Shown here in pieces: positions 8,465-17,059 of a DNA stretch of 64,000 nucleotides. The notes below the pieces were generated by a model, which was given only the letters and a program-made list of their open reading frames with translations, searched no databases and was not told the origin of the DNA. The stretch's first letter is position 1, and each line of letters opens with the position of its first letter. The position numbers were made by a program, and so were the translations under genes. The stretch is from contig NZ_PIPM01000007.1 in the NCBI RefSeq assembly GCF_003987175.1, positions 62,001 to 126,000 of the forward strand, given 5' to 3'. The stretch comes from Aliidiomarina sanyensis. GTDB lineage: Bacteria > Pseudomonadota > Gammaproteobacteria > Enterobacterales > Alteromonadaceae.

Positions 8465-10906
8465 TTAAGCTGGGGTTGCGAGACGGGCCAAGAGTTGATG
8501 AAGGTCTGATTGAACTCCCCCAGCAGTCACTTTTCGGCCCGCACCCGGACCACTGATGACGAGCGGCATGTCGTTATACCAATCACTGTAAATCACAAAA
8601 ATATTCTCGCCCGGGATAAGATTTGTGAGCATGTCCTCAACCGAGATGTATTCGATTCCCACACGCGCGTGCGAGCGCTCGTCGGTAATTGAAAAGCTCG
8701 CCATCAAGCGGGGAACTTTGTTCTCTTGTTGAGCTTCTTCCCACAGTTTTTGCATCGGTTCATCGAGATCACTAAGTTGTGCTAGGAAGGCATCTAAACT
8801 CAATTCGCGCAGATGCTCAGGCACGAGCCCACGAATTTCGATGTCATCCCAATCGAGGGTGGCGCCAATATCTCGCGCCACAATCAGAAGCTTCCGGACG
8901 ATATCGTGACAGGACAAATCTTCCCGTGGGTCCGGTTCGGTAAATCCCTCAGCACGAGCCTGTCGAACCAAATCACTAAACTTTACTTTCCCATCAAAGT
9001 TTTCAAATAACCAACTCATGGTACCGCTAAAAATACCGGAAATGCTGCGAATGTGGTCACCGGAGCGAATCAGGTCGTTAATTGCATAGTTGAGCGGAAG
9101 CCCAGCCCCGACGGTCGTGTTGTACAGCCATTCGCGTTTGTATTCATGCTGGATGGTGCGAATTTCCCGGTATAAAGATTCTTCCGCAGATCCTGCACGC
9201 TTGTTGGCACTAATAATGTGCATGCCATTGGCAAAGAAACTTGGATACAGCTGGGCGACTGACCCTGAATCGGTCAGGTCAATTACAATCATCTCATCAC
9301 AGGGCGCATTGGGCAGCTCACGCAACAGTTCGGTTAACACGTAGGGGCGCGCTAACCGTTCAAAGCTTTCTTGCCAGTCCTGTAAGTCGACCCCGCTGTA
9401 GTCCAGCCACAACCGAGATGAGTTTGCGATACCCATAATGCGGACATCGACATTCTCGTTCATGCGATCGCGTTGTTGACGAAACAGTTGTAGCCATTCG
9501 CTACCAATATTGCCCCGACCGAGCACAAGCACCCCGACACTGCGTCGGAAATTAAACAGCTGGCTGTGCAGGCGCCCCAGCAACCGGTTATCGAGCTTCT
9601 GCCCTAAAATAGCAATCGCAGAGGTTTTGTTGGTGGAGACCAAAAATCGGCGTAGTTGTTGATCATTGGCTTCGCGGCGAAGTACCGCGAATTGTTTACT
9701 TTCCTGGATACGGGCTCCGACCAGCGCGATCATGCTGTAACCGCTCACCTCGTGCACTTTGTGTTCCGCATCTTGGGTCGCGAGCCAATGGCGAATGAAC
9801 TCCAGATGGTTTTGGTGAAACGCGTAGAATTTTTCTTGGGTTTCTTCCTCGATCCAACTGACTAATGGCTCGAGCTGTGTGCCCTCGAAGCGTTGAATCA
9901 GATCACGGTCGGCGACATGAATACTGAACAACACGACGTCTTGCAACGAGGTTAAAACTTTGCCCTGGGCTTCAGTGTAATCGTATTGGCCAATACGCGT
10001 CTGTTGGTTTTCAACTTTCAAGCTTGAACGAACACTGATCACCATGCGCTCGCGATTGACCGGCTGGAAGGTCCGAGGGTGGAGGACTGGGCTACCAAGA
10101 CGAGCAAGCTCCTCGGCTTCGCTCCAATCGAGGGTTGGCAGACTCACAACACGCTCAACTTTACGTGGGTCCGCGGAGTACACCCCAGCGACATCTTTCC
10201 AGATGGTGACTTGACGACTGTCAATCAAACTACCAATCAAGGTAGCGGAATAGTCTGAACCATTCCGACCGAGCAATAAGGTGCGACCTGTACCTGATTC
10301 ACTGCAAATAAAGCCGGTGACAATAAAGCGCATGCCCGGGTATGGCCCAAGACGCTTGAGCAGGGCTTCTCGCGACGATTCGACATCAATGATGGGCTCT
10401 GCCGCATCTTTGGCTGACAGAAAGGTTCGTGCATCGATGTAATCAGCGCGGGTTCCTTGTTTTTGTAACAACGCAGCCAGCAGGCGAGCCGACCACAGCT
10501 CCCCGTAGGCGCACAGCTCGGCACGCTCGATACTCTCATCGCCGATCAACCAAGCTTGCCAACGGGTAAAGTCCTGCTCGGAGGCTTGCATGACTTGCTC
10601 GAGCGGACGGCCAGACAGGAGTTCTTCAATCAGGCCCTGCTGATAGCGTTGGAGCGAGGCCAACAAGGTGGCTGCGTATTCCGGTTGGCTTTCCCGCGCT
10701 TCAATAATGGCAAGAATTCGGTTGGTTGTGTCACCGGCCGCAGAGACCACCACCATGTCGCTGACCCCCGCGTATTCCGTCACGATTCGTGCCACGCGGC
10801 GATAGCAGTATGCATCTGCAAGACTACTGCCACCAAACTTGTGCAAGTGAATTTCGTCGGCGATGGCGCGGATGCGCTCTGGCGTGGGGAGAAGATCGCT
10901 ACTCAT
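8465..10906 (-). CDS. metL: Bifunctional aspartokinase II / homoserine dehydrogenase II
   Basis: Catalyses the first (aspartate phosphorylation) and third (aspartate semialdehyde reduction) steps toward homoserine. The 813 residues match MetL (810 in E. coli) rather than ThrA in detail: KFGGSSLADAYCYRRVA at the kinase N-terminus, GRNGSDYSATLIG in the kinase core, and GRGNIGSEWLQLF as the NAD(P)-binding start of the dehydrogenase half, then NTTVGAGLPL and GIFSGTMSWLF. In E. coli metL is methionine-repressed; here it diverges from metJ with met-box-like repeats between the two genes, which fits. Confidence 0.95.
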   Translation of the reverse strand: MSSDLLPTPERIRAIADEIHLHKFGGSSLADAYCYRRVARIVTEYAGVSDMVVVSAAGDTTNRILAIIEARESQPEYAATLLASLQRYQQGLIEELLSGRPLEQVMQASEQDFTRWQAWLIGDESIERAELCAYGELWSARLLAALLQKQGTRADYIDARTFLSAKDAAEPIIDVESSREALLKRLGPYPGMRFIVTGFICSESGTGRTLLLGRNGSDYSATLIGSLIDSRQVTIWKDVAGVYSADPRKVERVVSLPTLDWSEAEELARLGSPVLHPRTFQPVNRERMVISVRSSLKVENQQTRIGQYDYTEAQGKVLTSLQDVVLFSIHVADRDLIQRFEGTQLEPLVSWIEEETQEKFYAFHQNHLEFIRHWLATQDAEHKVHEVSGYSMIALVGARIQESKQFAVLRREANDQQLRRFLVSTNKTSAIAILGQKLDNRLLGRLHSQLFNFRRSVGVLVLGRGNIGSEWLQLFRQQRDRMNENVDVRIMGIANSSRLWLDYSGVDLQDWQESFERLARPYVLTELLRELPNAPCDEMIVIDLTDSGSVAQLYPSFFANGMHIISANKRAGSAEESLYREIRTIQHEYKREWLYNTTVGAGLPLNYAINDLIRSGDHIRSISGIFSGTMSWLFENFDGKVKFSDLVRQARAEGFTEPDPREDLSCHDIVRKLLIVARDIGATLDWDDIEIRGLVPEHLRELSLDAFLAQLSDLDEPMQKLWEEAQQENKVPRLMASFSITDERSHARVGIEYISVEDMLTNLIPGENIFVIYSDWYNDMPLVISGPGAGRKVTAGGVQSDLHQLLARLATPA

Positions 10907-10975
10907 GATCGGTGACTGATTGCCTCAACTGGGACGGTGTATTGAACTGCATCATATCGAAAACGAAACCCAAAT

Positions 10976-10999
10976 AGAAGTTTAGATGGCTAAAAGCAT
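10976..10999. promoter_or_regulatory. Tandem met-box-like repeats (MetJ operator)
   Basis: Three contiguous eight-base units, AGAAGTTT, AGATGGCT and AAAAGCAT, match the MetJ consensus AGACGTCT at six, six and four positions. MetJ binds two or more adjacent boxes cooperatively. The site is 70 bases upstream of metL and in the metL-metJ divergent region, so it could repress metL and autoregulate metJ. Confidence 0.5.
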
Positions 11000-11025
11000 T
11001 AAAAAATGACATACTTGCAGCTGTT

Positions 11026-11043
11026 TGGAATAAGCTTATTCCA
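11026..11043. promoter_or_regulatory. Perfect 18-bp palindrome in the metL-metJ intergenic region
   Basis: TGGAATAAGCTTATTCCA is a perfect inverted repeat with no spacer. It has no T tract after it, and a perfect palindrome without a loop is more like a dimer-binding operator than a terminator. It does not match the met box, so its binding protein is unknown. Confidence 0.4.
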
Positions 11044-11194
11044 TTCAATGCGTCCTGTCGTGAATTTCGACTGGAAAATATGAAGGTTGCGGCATATCAA
11101 GCATAGCGAAACTGTAAGGTAAAAGCCGTCTTCCGAACCATAAAAATAGCGTAAAACGCACAGCGGCAATCAATTTTGAGCGGAGGTCTTCACG

Positions 11195-11524
11195 ATGGAT
11201 TGGGATGGAAAATACATCTACCCCTATGCTGAGCATGGCAAAAAGAGCGAGCAGGTAAAAAAGATTACCGTCTCGATTCCCGTTAATGTCTTGAAAGTTC
11301 TCACGGACGAACGCACTCGACGCCAGGTCGCCAATCTTCGCCATGCCACCAACAGTGAATTGCTGTGTGAGGCATTTCTGCATGCATTTACCGGGCAACC
11401 GTTACCGAGTGACGACGACTTGCGCAAAGACAATCCGCGTAAAATCCCAGCCGAAGCGCGTGCTATTATGGACCAGTTAGGGATTGAATATTCTGAAGAT
11501 GACCTCACGTCTCATGATGAATGA
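11195..11524 (+). CDS. metJ: Methionine repressor MetJ
   Basis: Ribbon-helix-helix repressor that uses S-adenosylmethionine as corepressor. The 109 residues are very close to E. coli Met[20 protein letters not shown] includes the DNA-contacting beta strand, then [10 protein letters not shown] and [20 protein letters not shown]. Only the C-terminal tail differs. The start ATG has GGAGG upstream. It diverges from metL, as metJ diverges from metBL in E. coli, and is followed by gloA after 21 bases. Confidence 0.97.
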   Translation: MDWDGKYIYPYAEHGKKSEQVKKITVSIPVNVLKVLTDERTRRQVANLRHATNSELLCEAFLHAFTGQPLPSDDDLRKDNPRKIPAEARAIMDQLGIEYSEDDLTSHDE

Positions 11525-11545
11525 GTTAAAACGAGGAGTGAATCA

Positions 11546-12109
11546 ATGAGTCGACATTTTGATAAGGCCCCGGGTTTATCGGAAACCCACGACGAGGCGA
11601 CCCATGGTTACGTGTTCAATCAAACTATGTTGCGCATCAAAGATCCGGAAAAGACACTCGATTTCTATACCCGCGTGCTCGGGATGACCTTGGTCAAATC
11701 CCTGCCGTTCCCAGATATGCAATTCACCTTGTATTTTTTGGCCGCCATCACTCCGGAGCAGCGCAATGAGTGGTCCGCAGACGCTGACGAGCGAATCGTT
11801 CAAACCTTTTCGCGTCCCGCATTACTCGAGCTGACTTACAACTGGGGAAGTGAAGATGATGATGAGGTGACGTATCACAACGGCAATGACGCTCCGAAAG
11901 GCTTTGGGCATATCGGCTTTGCGGTTCCGAATTTAGACGAGGCATGTGCGCGATTTGAAGCACTGGATGTGCCTTTTGTGAAACGTCCGCAAGACGGCAA
12001 GATGAACGATATAGCCTTCATCCAAGACCCAGACGGTTATTGGATTGAAATTTTTGAACCAAAGCGCTTGCCGGCAGGATTGAGCAAGCACCTTGGCTCG
12101 ACAGATTGA
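11546..12109 (+). CDS. gloA: Lactoylglutathione lyase (glyoxalase I)
   Basis: Converts the hemithioacetal of methylglyoxal and glutathione to S-lactoylglutathione. At 187 residues it belongs to the long form, like the human and Pseudomonas zinc enzymes, not the 135-residue E. coli form. The four expected metal ligands are visible: Q26 (FNQTMLR), E95 (LLELTYNW), H122 (FGHIGF) and E168 (YWIEIFEP). The start has AGGAG upstream. It follows metJ by 21 bases and ends directly at the convergent lipoprotein gene. Confidence 0.94.
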   Translation: MSRHFDKAPGLSETHDEATHGYVFNQTMLRIKDPEKTLDFYTRVLGMTLVKSLPFPDMQFTLYFLAAITPEQRNEWSADADERIVQTFSRPALLELTYNWGSEDDDEVTYHNGNDAPKGFGHIGFAVPNLDEACARFEALDVPFVKRPQDGKMNDIAFIQDPDGYWIEIFEPKRLPAGLSKHLGSTD

Positions 12110-12556
12110 TTACTGATAAATCAAATGGCCGGCTTGAACGCGTGTAAACAAGCCGGTCCCTGCTAACGCTGCAACGACGTAGCGATAGTCCACATCGGCA
12201 CCGCGCGGCTCTACCCACAAACGATTTCCAGACACACCGAAACGCACCGGATAGTTCATTGCACGCCGGATATGACGTTCTGCTTGGGCGAGTTCCGCTG
12301 GCATCTCGCTGCCGCGCGGCATCGCAGCGAAAGCAATGTGTTGATCGCGCAGTGTATTGTCATACCAGACAATGTCGATGGGCCCCGAGTGACGAAAATC
12401 AGCCATTCCGGGATCATCGCGGAATGCTCGCAAGGTTTGCGGGTTTTGCTCCAAAACGACCGCGCGTTCGTCTGCATCACCTGTGGCGCTCGCACATCCC
12501 GCGATCAGCGCAACGGATAATGCGAAAACAATCCCACGTAATATCTGTGTCATCAC
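12110..12556 (-). CDS. Small predicted lipoprotein of unknown function
   Basis: A 148-residue protein with a signal peptide ending in a lipobox (LIAGC, lipidated Cys at about residue 21), so it should be anchored in a membrane on the periplasmic side. The rest has no motif I recognise; a short alpha/beta fold is suggested by VRFGVSGNRLWVEP and DYRYVVAALAGTGLF. It ends one base after the convergent gloA and lies 11 bases downstream of maeB, so it may be co-transcribed with the latter. Confidence 0.7.
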   Translation of the reverse strand: MMTQILRGIVFALSVALIAGCASATGDADERAVVLEQNPQTLRAFRDDPGMADFRHSGPIDIVWYDNTLRDQHIAFAAMPRGSEMPAELAQAERHIRRAMNYPVRFGVSGNRLWVEPRGADVDYRYVVAALAGTGLFTRVQAGHLIYQ

Positions 12557-12567
12557 AACCCCCGGAC

Positions 12568-13815
12568 CTACTGGTCGTTAAAGTAATCATCTGGCATCGC
12601 GATCCGAGCGACTCCCGATGCAACCGCGGCTCCCGCGACTGCGCGCGCTACTCGCGAACACAAACGCGGATCCATTGGCTTAGGAATAATATAGTCTTTC
12701 CCGAAGCTGAGTGCCTGCGAGCCCGATGCGTGCAGGACCGCCTGAGGAACACTTTCCTTCGCAAGGTCTTTGATGGCGTGAACCGCTGCAAGTTTCATTT
12801 CATCATTAATACGGCTGGCACGCACATCCAGAGCACCGCGGAAGATAAATGGAAAACACAGCACGTTATTCACTTGATTTGGAAAATCCGAACGACCAGT
12901 CGCCATGATTAGATCGTCCCGCGCTGCATTGGCGATATCGGGATGGATCTCTGGATCTGGGTTCGAGCAGGCAAAAACCACAGGCCGTTCCGCCATAAGC
13001 TGCAGATCCTCAGCAGTGATTAGATCCGGCCCTGAAACACCGACGAACACATCTGCACCTGTGATAACTTCTTGCAGCGTGCGCTTGTCGGTGTTGTTGG
13101 CAAAAAGTTGTTTGTATTCGTTTAAATCAGTGCGGCGAGTATGAATGACACCTTTGGAGTCGAGCATATAGATGTGCTCTCGTTGTGCTCCGCATTTAAT
13201 GAGCAGTTCCATACAGGCTATCGCAGCCGCACCGGCCCCCATACAGACGATCTGAGCTTTCCCTATGTCTTTGCCCTGAATCTCGAGGGCATTCAGCAAT
13301 CCTGCCGCTGTGACAATAGCGGTACCGTGCTGATCATCATGAAAGACGGGAATATCGCATCGCTCAATCAACGCTTGCTCAATCTCAAAGCACTCAGGTG
13401 CTTTGATATCTTCAAGATTGATGCCGCCGAAGGTGTTGGCGATGCTCGCCACCGTATTGATGAAGTCCTGCGTGGTTCGATGGGTGACTTCAATATCAAT
13501 GGAGTCGATACCGGCGAATCGTTTGAATAGCAGCGCCTTCCCTTCCATGACCGGCTTTGAAGCCATTGGGCCCAGATTCCCCAGACCTAAAATAGCGGTT
13601 CCGTTGCTAATGACCGCGACCAAATTTCCCTTCGCCGTGTACTTGTAGACGTCCTCGGGATTTTCAGCGATGGCTCGAACGGGCTCTGCAACGCCGGGAC
13701 TGTATGCAAGGGCTAAATCTCGGGCACTTTCAGCCGGCTTCGTGAGTTCGATACTGATTTTTCCGGGAGTGGGGAGTGCATGATAATCAAGGGCTTTCTG
13801 GCGAAAATCGGTCAT
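12568..13815 (-). CDS. maeB: Malic enzyme, short form without phosphotransacetylase domain
   Basis: Oxidative decarboxylation of malate to pyruvate with NAD(P)+. From the ATG at 13815 (MTDFRQKALDYHALP) the protein has 415 residues; a longer frame starts 13 codons upstream. It has the MaeB-type N-terminus KISIELTKP, the catalytic LAYSPGVAEP, metal-binding FHDDQHGTAIV and the nucleotide loop GAGAAAIACMELL. E. coli MaeB is about 759 residues because of a C-terminal phosphotransacetylase-like regulatory domain; here that domain is absent, so acetyl-CoA regulation through it is not expected. Confidence 0.92.
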   Translation of the reverse strand: MTDFRQKALDYHALPTPGKISIELTKPAESARDLALAYSPGVAEPVRAIAENPEDVYKYTAKGNLVAVISNGTAILGLGNLGPMASKPVMEGKALLFKRFAGIDSIDIEVTHRTTQDFINTVASIANTFGGINLEDIKAPECFEIEQALIERCDIPVFHDDQHGTAIVTAAGLLNALEIQGKDIGKAQIVCMGAGAAAIACMELLIKCGAQREHIYMLDSKGVIHTRRTDLNEYKQLFANNTDKRTLQEVITGADVFVGVSGPDLITAEDLQLMAERPVVFACSNPDPEIHPDIANAARDDLIMATGRSDFPNQVNNVLCFPFIFRGALDVRASRINDEMKLAAVHAIKDLAKESVPQAVLHASGSQALSFGKDYIIPKPMDPRLCSRVARAVAGAAVASGVARIAMPDDYFNDQ

Positions 13816-14084
13816 GTTGTTTGAATATCCGTCATCAATGGTAGGGAGAACCAACCAGGAAAAGCTCAGAGCCTGGGATACGCCTAAAGTCTACTTGCTT
13901 TTTGAGCGTCAACAAATCTTACCAATGTAATTCATCCAAATACGAAAATTCACTCGTCCGCTCGCAAGCATTGCTTGCCTGTCTCCGAGGGCAAAGGTAA
14001 GGTGATGCAACAACAAGAATGCATGCTCAATATGGCAATGATTGAGACAAACATTAACAACGATGAATGAGAAGAGAAGTTGAT

Positions 14085-15074
14085 ATGAAACACTGGAGTC
14101 AGTACTGGCAGGGTTCGAATGCCTTGAGTAGCTTTGCTGAGGGAGATGCAGGGCAAGGATACGATGGCGAGGTTCGCGCATTTTGGCATTTTCACCTGAA
14201 AGATTTAGACGATGATGCAGTCGTCGTCGATGTGGGTACTGGAAACGGTGCATTAGCCGTTCTAGCGGCCGAGTTTGCCGAGCAAAACAAAAAGAATTGG
14301 ACCATTCATGGTGTGGATGCAGCGGATATTAATCCGACAGAGTACCTTCGTGCGCCGGCCCCAATTAAAAAGCTTTTGGGTAAAGTGACCTTTCACGGGA
14401 ACACGGATATGGCCAAATTGCCTTTTGACGACAACTCGATTGATTGCGTCCTAAGCCAGTTTGCACTCGAATACGCGGACAAGAAAGCGGCTGTGAAAGA
14501 AATTATGCGCGTTCTCAAGCCGGGCGGAAAATTGGTCATCATGGCCCATCACGCGTCGTCATCCTTGGTGAAAGACTCTGAGACCGGCATTCGCATCTTT
14601 GATTATGCGCTGAACCAAACCCCTTTGTTTATGCAAGCTGATCTATTGGTGCGAATTGGTCACGAGATCATGAAGCACGGGTCATATAACGCGTGGAAAG
14701 CCAGTCAGCATGGGCAGGCGACTGAAAAAACCACCATGTTCTTGATGAACATGCTCCGTGAACGATTCGCGAAGGACGAGGAGCGCGTGTGGTTGGATGA
14801 TATTATTACGCGAGTGGCGAATATTGTAGCACCGGTAAAAAGTGTCGAAATGGCGGAAAAGGCAATGGAAGCTCTTGCCTACCACTATGACTTGCTGCAA
14901 TCTCATCTGCAGCGAGTAAAAGATCAAGTTAACGCTGCGCTTACGGAAAAAGAGGTAAAAGCCTTGATTAAGGCATCGGGTAAGGCGAGTAAGCAAAATG
15001 ACCACTCTGAATTCATGTTCGAAGACGAAGCCTTTGCGTGGGCAATTGAGATTGTAAAGAGCTCTGATTCATAG
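14085..15074 (+). CDS. Class I SAM-dependent methyltransferase, substrate unknown
   Basis: A 329-residue protein starting MKHWSQYWQG. The SAM-binding motif I VVVDVGTGNGALAVLA is followed by an acidic segment (VDAADINP) and a C-terminal strand pair (DCVLSQFALEYAD, IMRVLKPGGKLVIM), the UbiE/Methyltransf_11 pattern. The C-terminal third is helical and charged and not part of the core fold. The ATG at 14085 is favoured because GAGAAG precedes it; a longer frame begins six codons earlier. Neighbours give no hint of the substrate. Confidence 0.75.
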   Translation: MKHWSQYWQGSNALSSFAEGDAGQGYDGEVRAFWHFHLKDLDDDAVVVDVGTGNGALAVLAAEFAEQNKKNWTIHGVDAADINPTEYLRAPAPIKKLLGKVTFHGNTDMAKLPFDDNSIDCVLSQFALEYADKKAAVKEIMRVLKPGGKLVIMAHHASSSLVKDSETGIRIFDYALNQTPLFMQADLLVRIGHEIMKHGSYNAWKASQHGQATEKTTMFLMNMLRERFAKDEERVWLDDIITRVANIVAPVKSVEMAEKAMEALAYHYDLLQSHLQRVKDQVNAALTEKEVKALIKASGKASKQNDHSEFMFEDEAFAWAIEIVKSSDS

Positions 15075-15110
15075 CGATTTTTGTGACTAACATGTGACAA
15101 AATAATGAAT

Positions 15111-15144
15111 AAGCCCACTTTTTTGCGAAAGGAGGGCTTTTTTT
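15111..15144 (+). terminator. Intrinsic terminator after the methyltransferase gene
   Basis: Outer stem AAGCCC / GGGCTT and inner stem CTTT / AAAG around a TTTGCG loop, followed by a run of seven or more T. It lies 37 bases after the stop codon. Confidence 0.85.
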
Positions 15145-15300
15145 CTGCAAATTGAGGGGAAACCCCTATATCGGAAACGCATTTCAGTTGCCATCATTAC
15201 TCCTCCGTAAAGGGATCAATGCCAGTTGCTGTTGTCTTAGCATGCACGTAGGCTAAAGAGTGTAATGGCTTTTGGTATGTTTAAATTGAGGATTACGAAG

Positions 15301-16119
15301 ATGCAAAAGTATTTTGCGACCATCATTCTTGCGCTGGGCCTAGTAAGCCAAGCGTTTTTTAGTGCGTTTGCGGCTGACGTGAATGTGAGTTATCACCACA
15401 ACCGTGTCGTTGCAGACGTAAAACTAGACCCAACCTTGTCGTTTGATTTTTCGATCGAATTTGAACAGGTCGTTGGTTTGAACTCTACGAACTTTCAAGT
15501 GACTGCGCGTCGCGTGAGTCTTACTGATCCAAGCATCATCAGCCGTTTACCATCTGACTTGACTACTTTGCATGGCGGGTTCCCTGTGTTGATTACCGTT
15601 AATGCGCGCCCTGACCGTGGTTTTGCGTTCACCGGCGAAGCGGTATTAGACCTTTATACTCAAAGCATCGATTATGCAGACAACCTGCGGATGTTCCGTT
15701 CACACAACCAAGCAACCTTTGAAGATATTACCACGCTCACCGCAGCAGGTAGTCTTCGTGCTCGCGGTTCAACTGGGCAATTTTCAGATTTCCTGATTTT
15801 GGTCGATGACCGAGATGGTAAAGTGCTTGTGCATGAAAAAGCACGTAACTTATCAAGCTACCTATACTCATACGTCGATGCGCTCGGTGATGACATCAGT
15901 GCTGACCTGCGTGCGCAGAGCCGCAATATTGAGGCACATGTGTATGACGGTCGCTACACTGCAGCCACCGCACTTGCGAATAACTTTATTCGTAGCGTTG
16001 AGCGTTCATCGGGCGACAAAATCCCAGATGTGTGGCGTTCAGCAGACGATATTGAAAACGTAAAGGGTGAGTTATTGACCCGTGCGCGGAACCTACGTTT
16101 TGCATTAAGCAAACTCTAA
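15301..16119 (+). CDS. Secreted protein of unknown function, first gene of a signalling operon
   Basis: From the ATG at 15301 (MQKYFATIILALGL) the protein has 272 residues with a clear Sec signal peptide ending near FSAFAADV. The mature part has a beta-rich first half (alternating hydrophobic strands) and a helical C-terminal quarter containing RNIEAHVYDGRYTAATALANNF. I recognise no named family with certainty. The longer frame from 15265 is less likely because GAGG sits nine bases before 15301. It is 13 bases upstream of the FHA gene and so probably belongs to the same operon; a role as periplasmic sensor or target is an inference. Confidence 0.75.
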   Translation: MQKYFATIILALGLVSQAFFSAFAADVNVSYHHNRVVADVKLDPTLSFDFSIEFEQVVGLNSTNFQVTARRVSLTDPSIISRLPSDLTTLHGGFPVLITVNARPDRGFAFTGEAVLDLYTQSIDYADNLRMFRSHNQATFEDITTLTAAGSLRARGSTGQFSDFLILVDDRDGKVLVHEKARNLSSYLYSYVDALGDDISADLRAQSRNIEAHVYDGRYTAATALANNFIRSVERSSGDKIPDVWRSADDIENVKGELLTRARNLRFALSKL

Positions 16120-16132
16120 TCCTGAGGGTTTT

Positions 16133-16966
16133 ATGCCATTACGCCTTCAACTTCGATATCCTCACCGGCCGACAGAGAGTCATATCCTTTTTGAAGGGAA
16201 GGACTATCTGCTCGGTCGAGCGGATGACTGTGACATCGTCATTGATGACCCGCAGGTGTCTCGTTACCATGCGCGACTTGAAGCACGCACTGGGAAGTGG
16301 ACACTAAATGACCATAATAGTCAGAACGGGTGTTATGTGGGTGACGAAAAGGTTCGAACTTTATACTTGGCGAAATTTGCAGAAGTGACACTGGGCCCTG
16401 TTCAGTGTCGCTTTGAGCAAGTGGGGCACCGCCAGATCACTGCGGAAAGTAGTTTCCGACAATGGCGAGCCAAGTTCTTGAATTCGGCCAGTGAGCAAAT
16501 GTTCCGGGAAACATCCTTGAATCGGTTACTCCTCTCCGCTACGGAGACTTTGAGTACGATACTTTCCAGCGACCGGGCAGCCGTTATCTTCTTGGATGAC
16601 CAAGGAGATATTAGTCGTTGCTCCGGATACCCCGCTTGGTTGGATACGGAAAACTTTACCGGAAGCCGGACTGCGATTAAGCAAGCGATCAACACCGGGA
16701 AACCCGTTGTGCTTTCAACGGTAAGTTCGGATCCGTTGCTGTCGCAAGCGAAAAGTATCGTCAAAAACCATATCCAAGCACTGTTGTGTTATCCAGTGGT
16801 GCATCAGGGCAAAATCGTCGCGGTTTTGTACGCTGATAGTACGGTTGAACAACGCAGCTTTTTGGATACGGATTTGGTGATTGTTCGGGCGTTTGCACGT
16901 CAGCTCTCGATGGCGCTGCAAATCCAAGACATTGAGCAACGTTTGTCTACGCTTCAGGCGGTCTAA
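16133..16966 (+). CDS. FHA-GAF two-domain signalling protein
   Basis: A 277-residue cytoplasmic protein. The N-terminal forkhead-associated domain (about 18-95) has the conserved GR (28-29), SRYH (43-46) and NSQNG (62-66), the residues that bind phosphothreonine peptides. A GAF domain follows (about 120-270), with RAAVIFLDD, CYPVVHQGKIVAVLYAD and a final ARQLSMALQ helix. FHA domains usually read the output of Ser/Thr kinases, and the next gene encodes one, so it is likely a kinase partner. The GAF ligand is unknown. Confidence 0.88.
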   Translation: MPLRLQLRYPHRPTESHILFEGKDYLLGRADDCDIVIDDPQVSRYHARLEARTGKWTLNDHNSQNGCYVGDEKVRTLYLAKFAEVTLGPVQCRFEQVGHRQITAESSFRQWRAKFLNSASEQMFRETSLNRLLLSATETLSTILSSDRAAVIFLDDQGDISRCSGYPAWLDTENFTGSRTAIKQAINTGKPVVLSTVSSDPLLSQAKSIVKNHIQALLCYPVVHQGKIVAVLYADSTVEQRSFLDTDLVIVRAFARQLSMALQIQDIEQRLSTLQAV

Positions 16967-17059
16967 TTTTTTGTGTTTTCTGCACATATGCTTTTGCAAA
17001 GATGTGATGAAGCAGGATATTCTTGCTACTATCAGCGGGGGCTCTGATGGAGAAAATAC

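Noticed and set aside
12259-12912. Plus-strand open frame of 217 codons
   Set aside because: It lies antisense over the lipoprotein and the end of maeB, both of which make sense in their own frame; the product has no recognisable motif.
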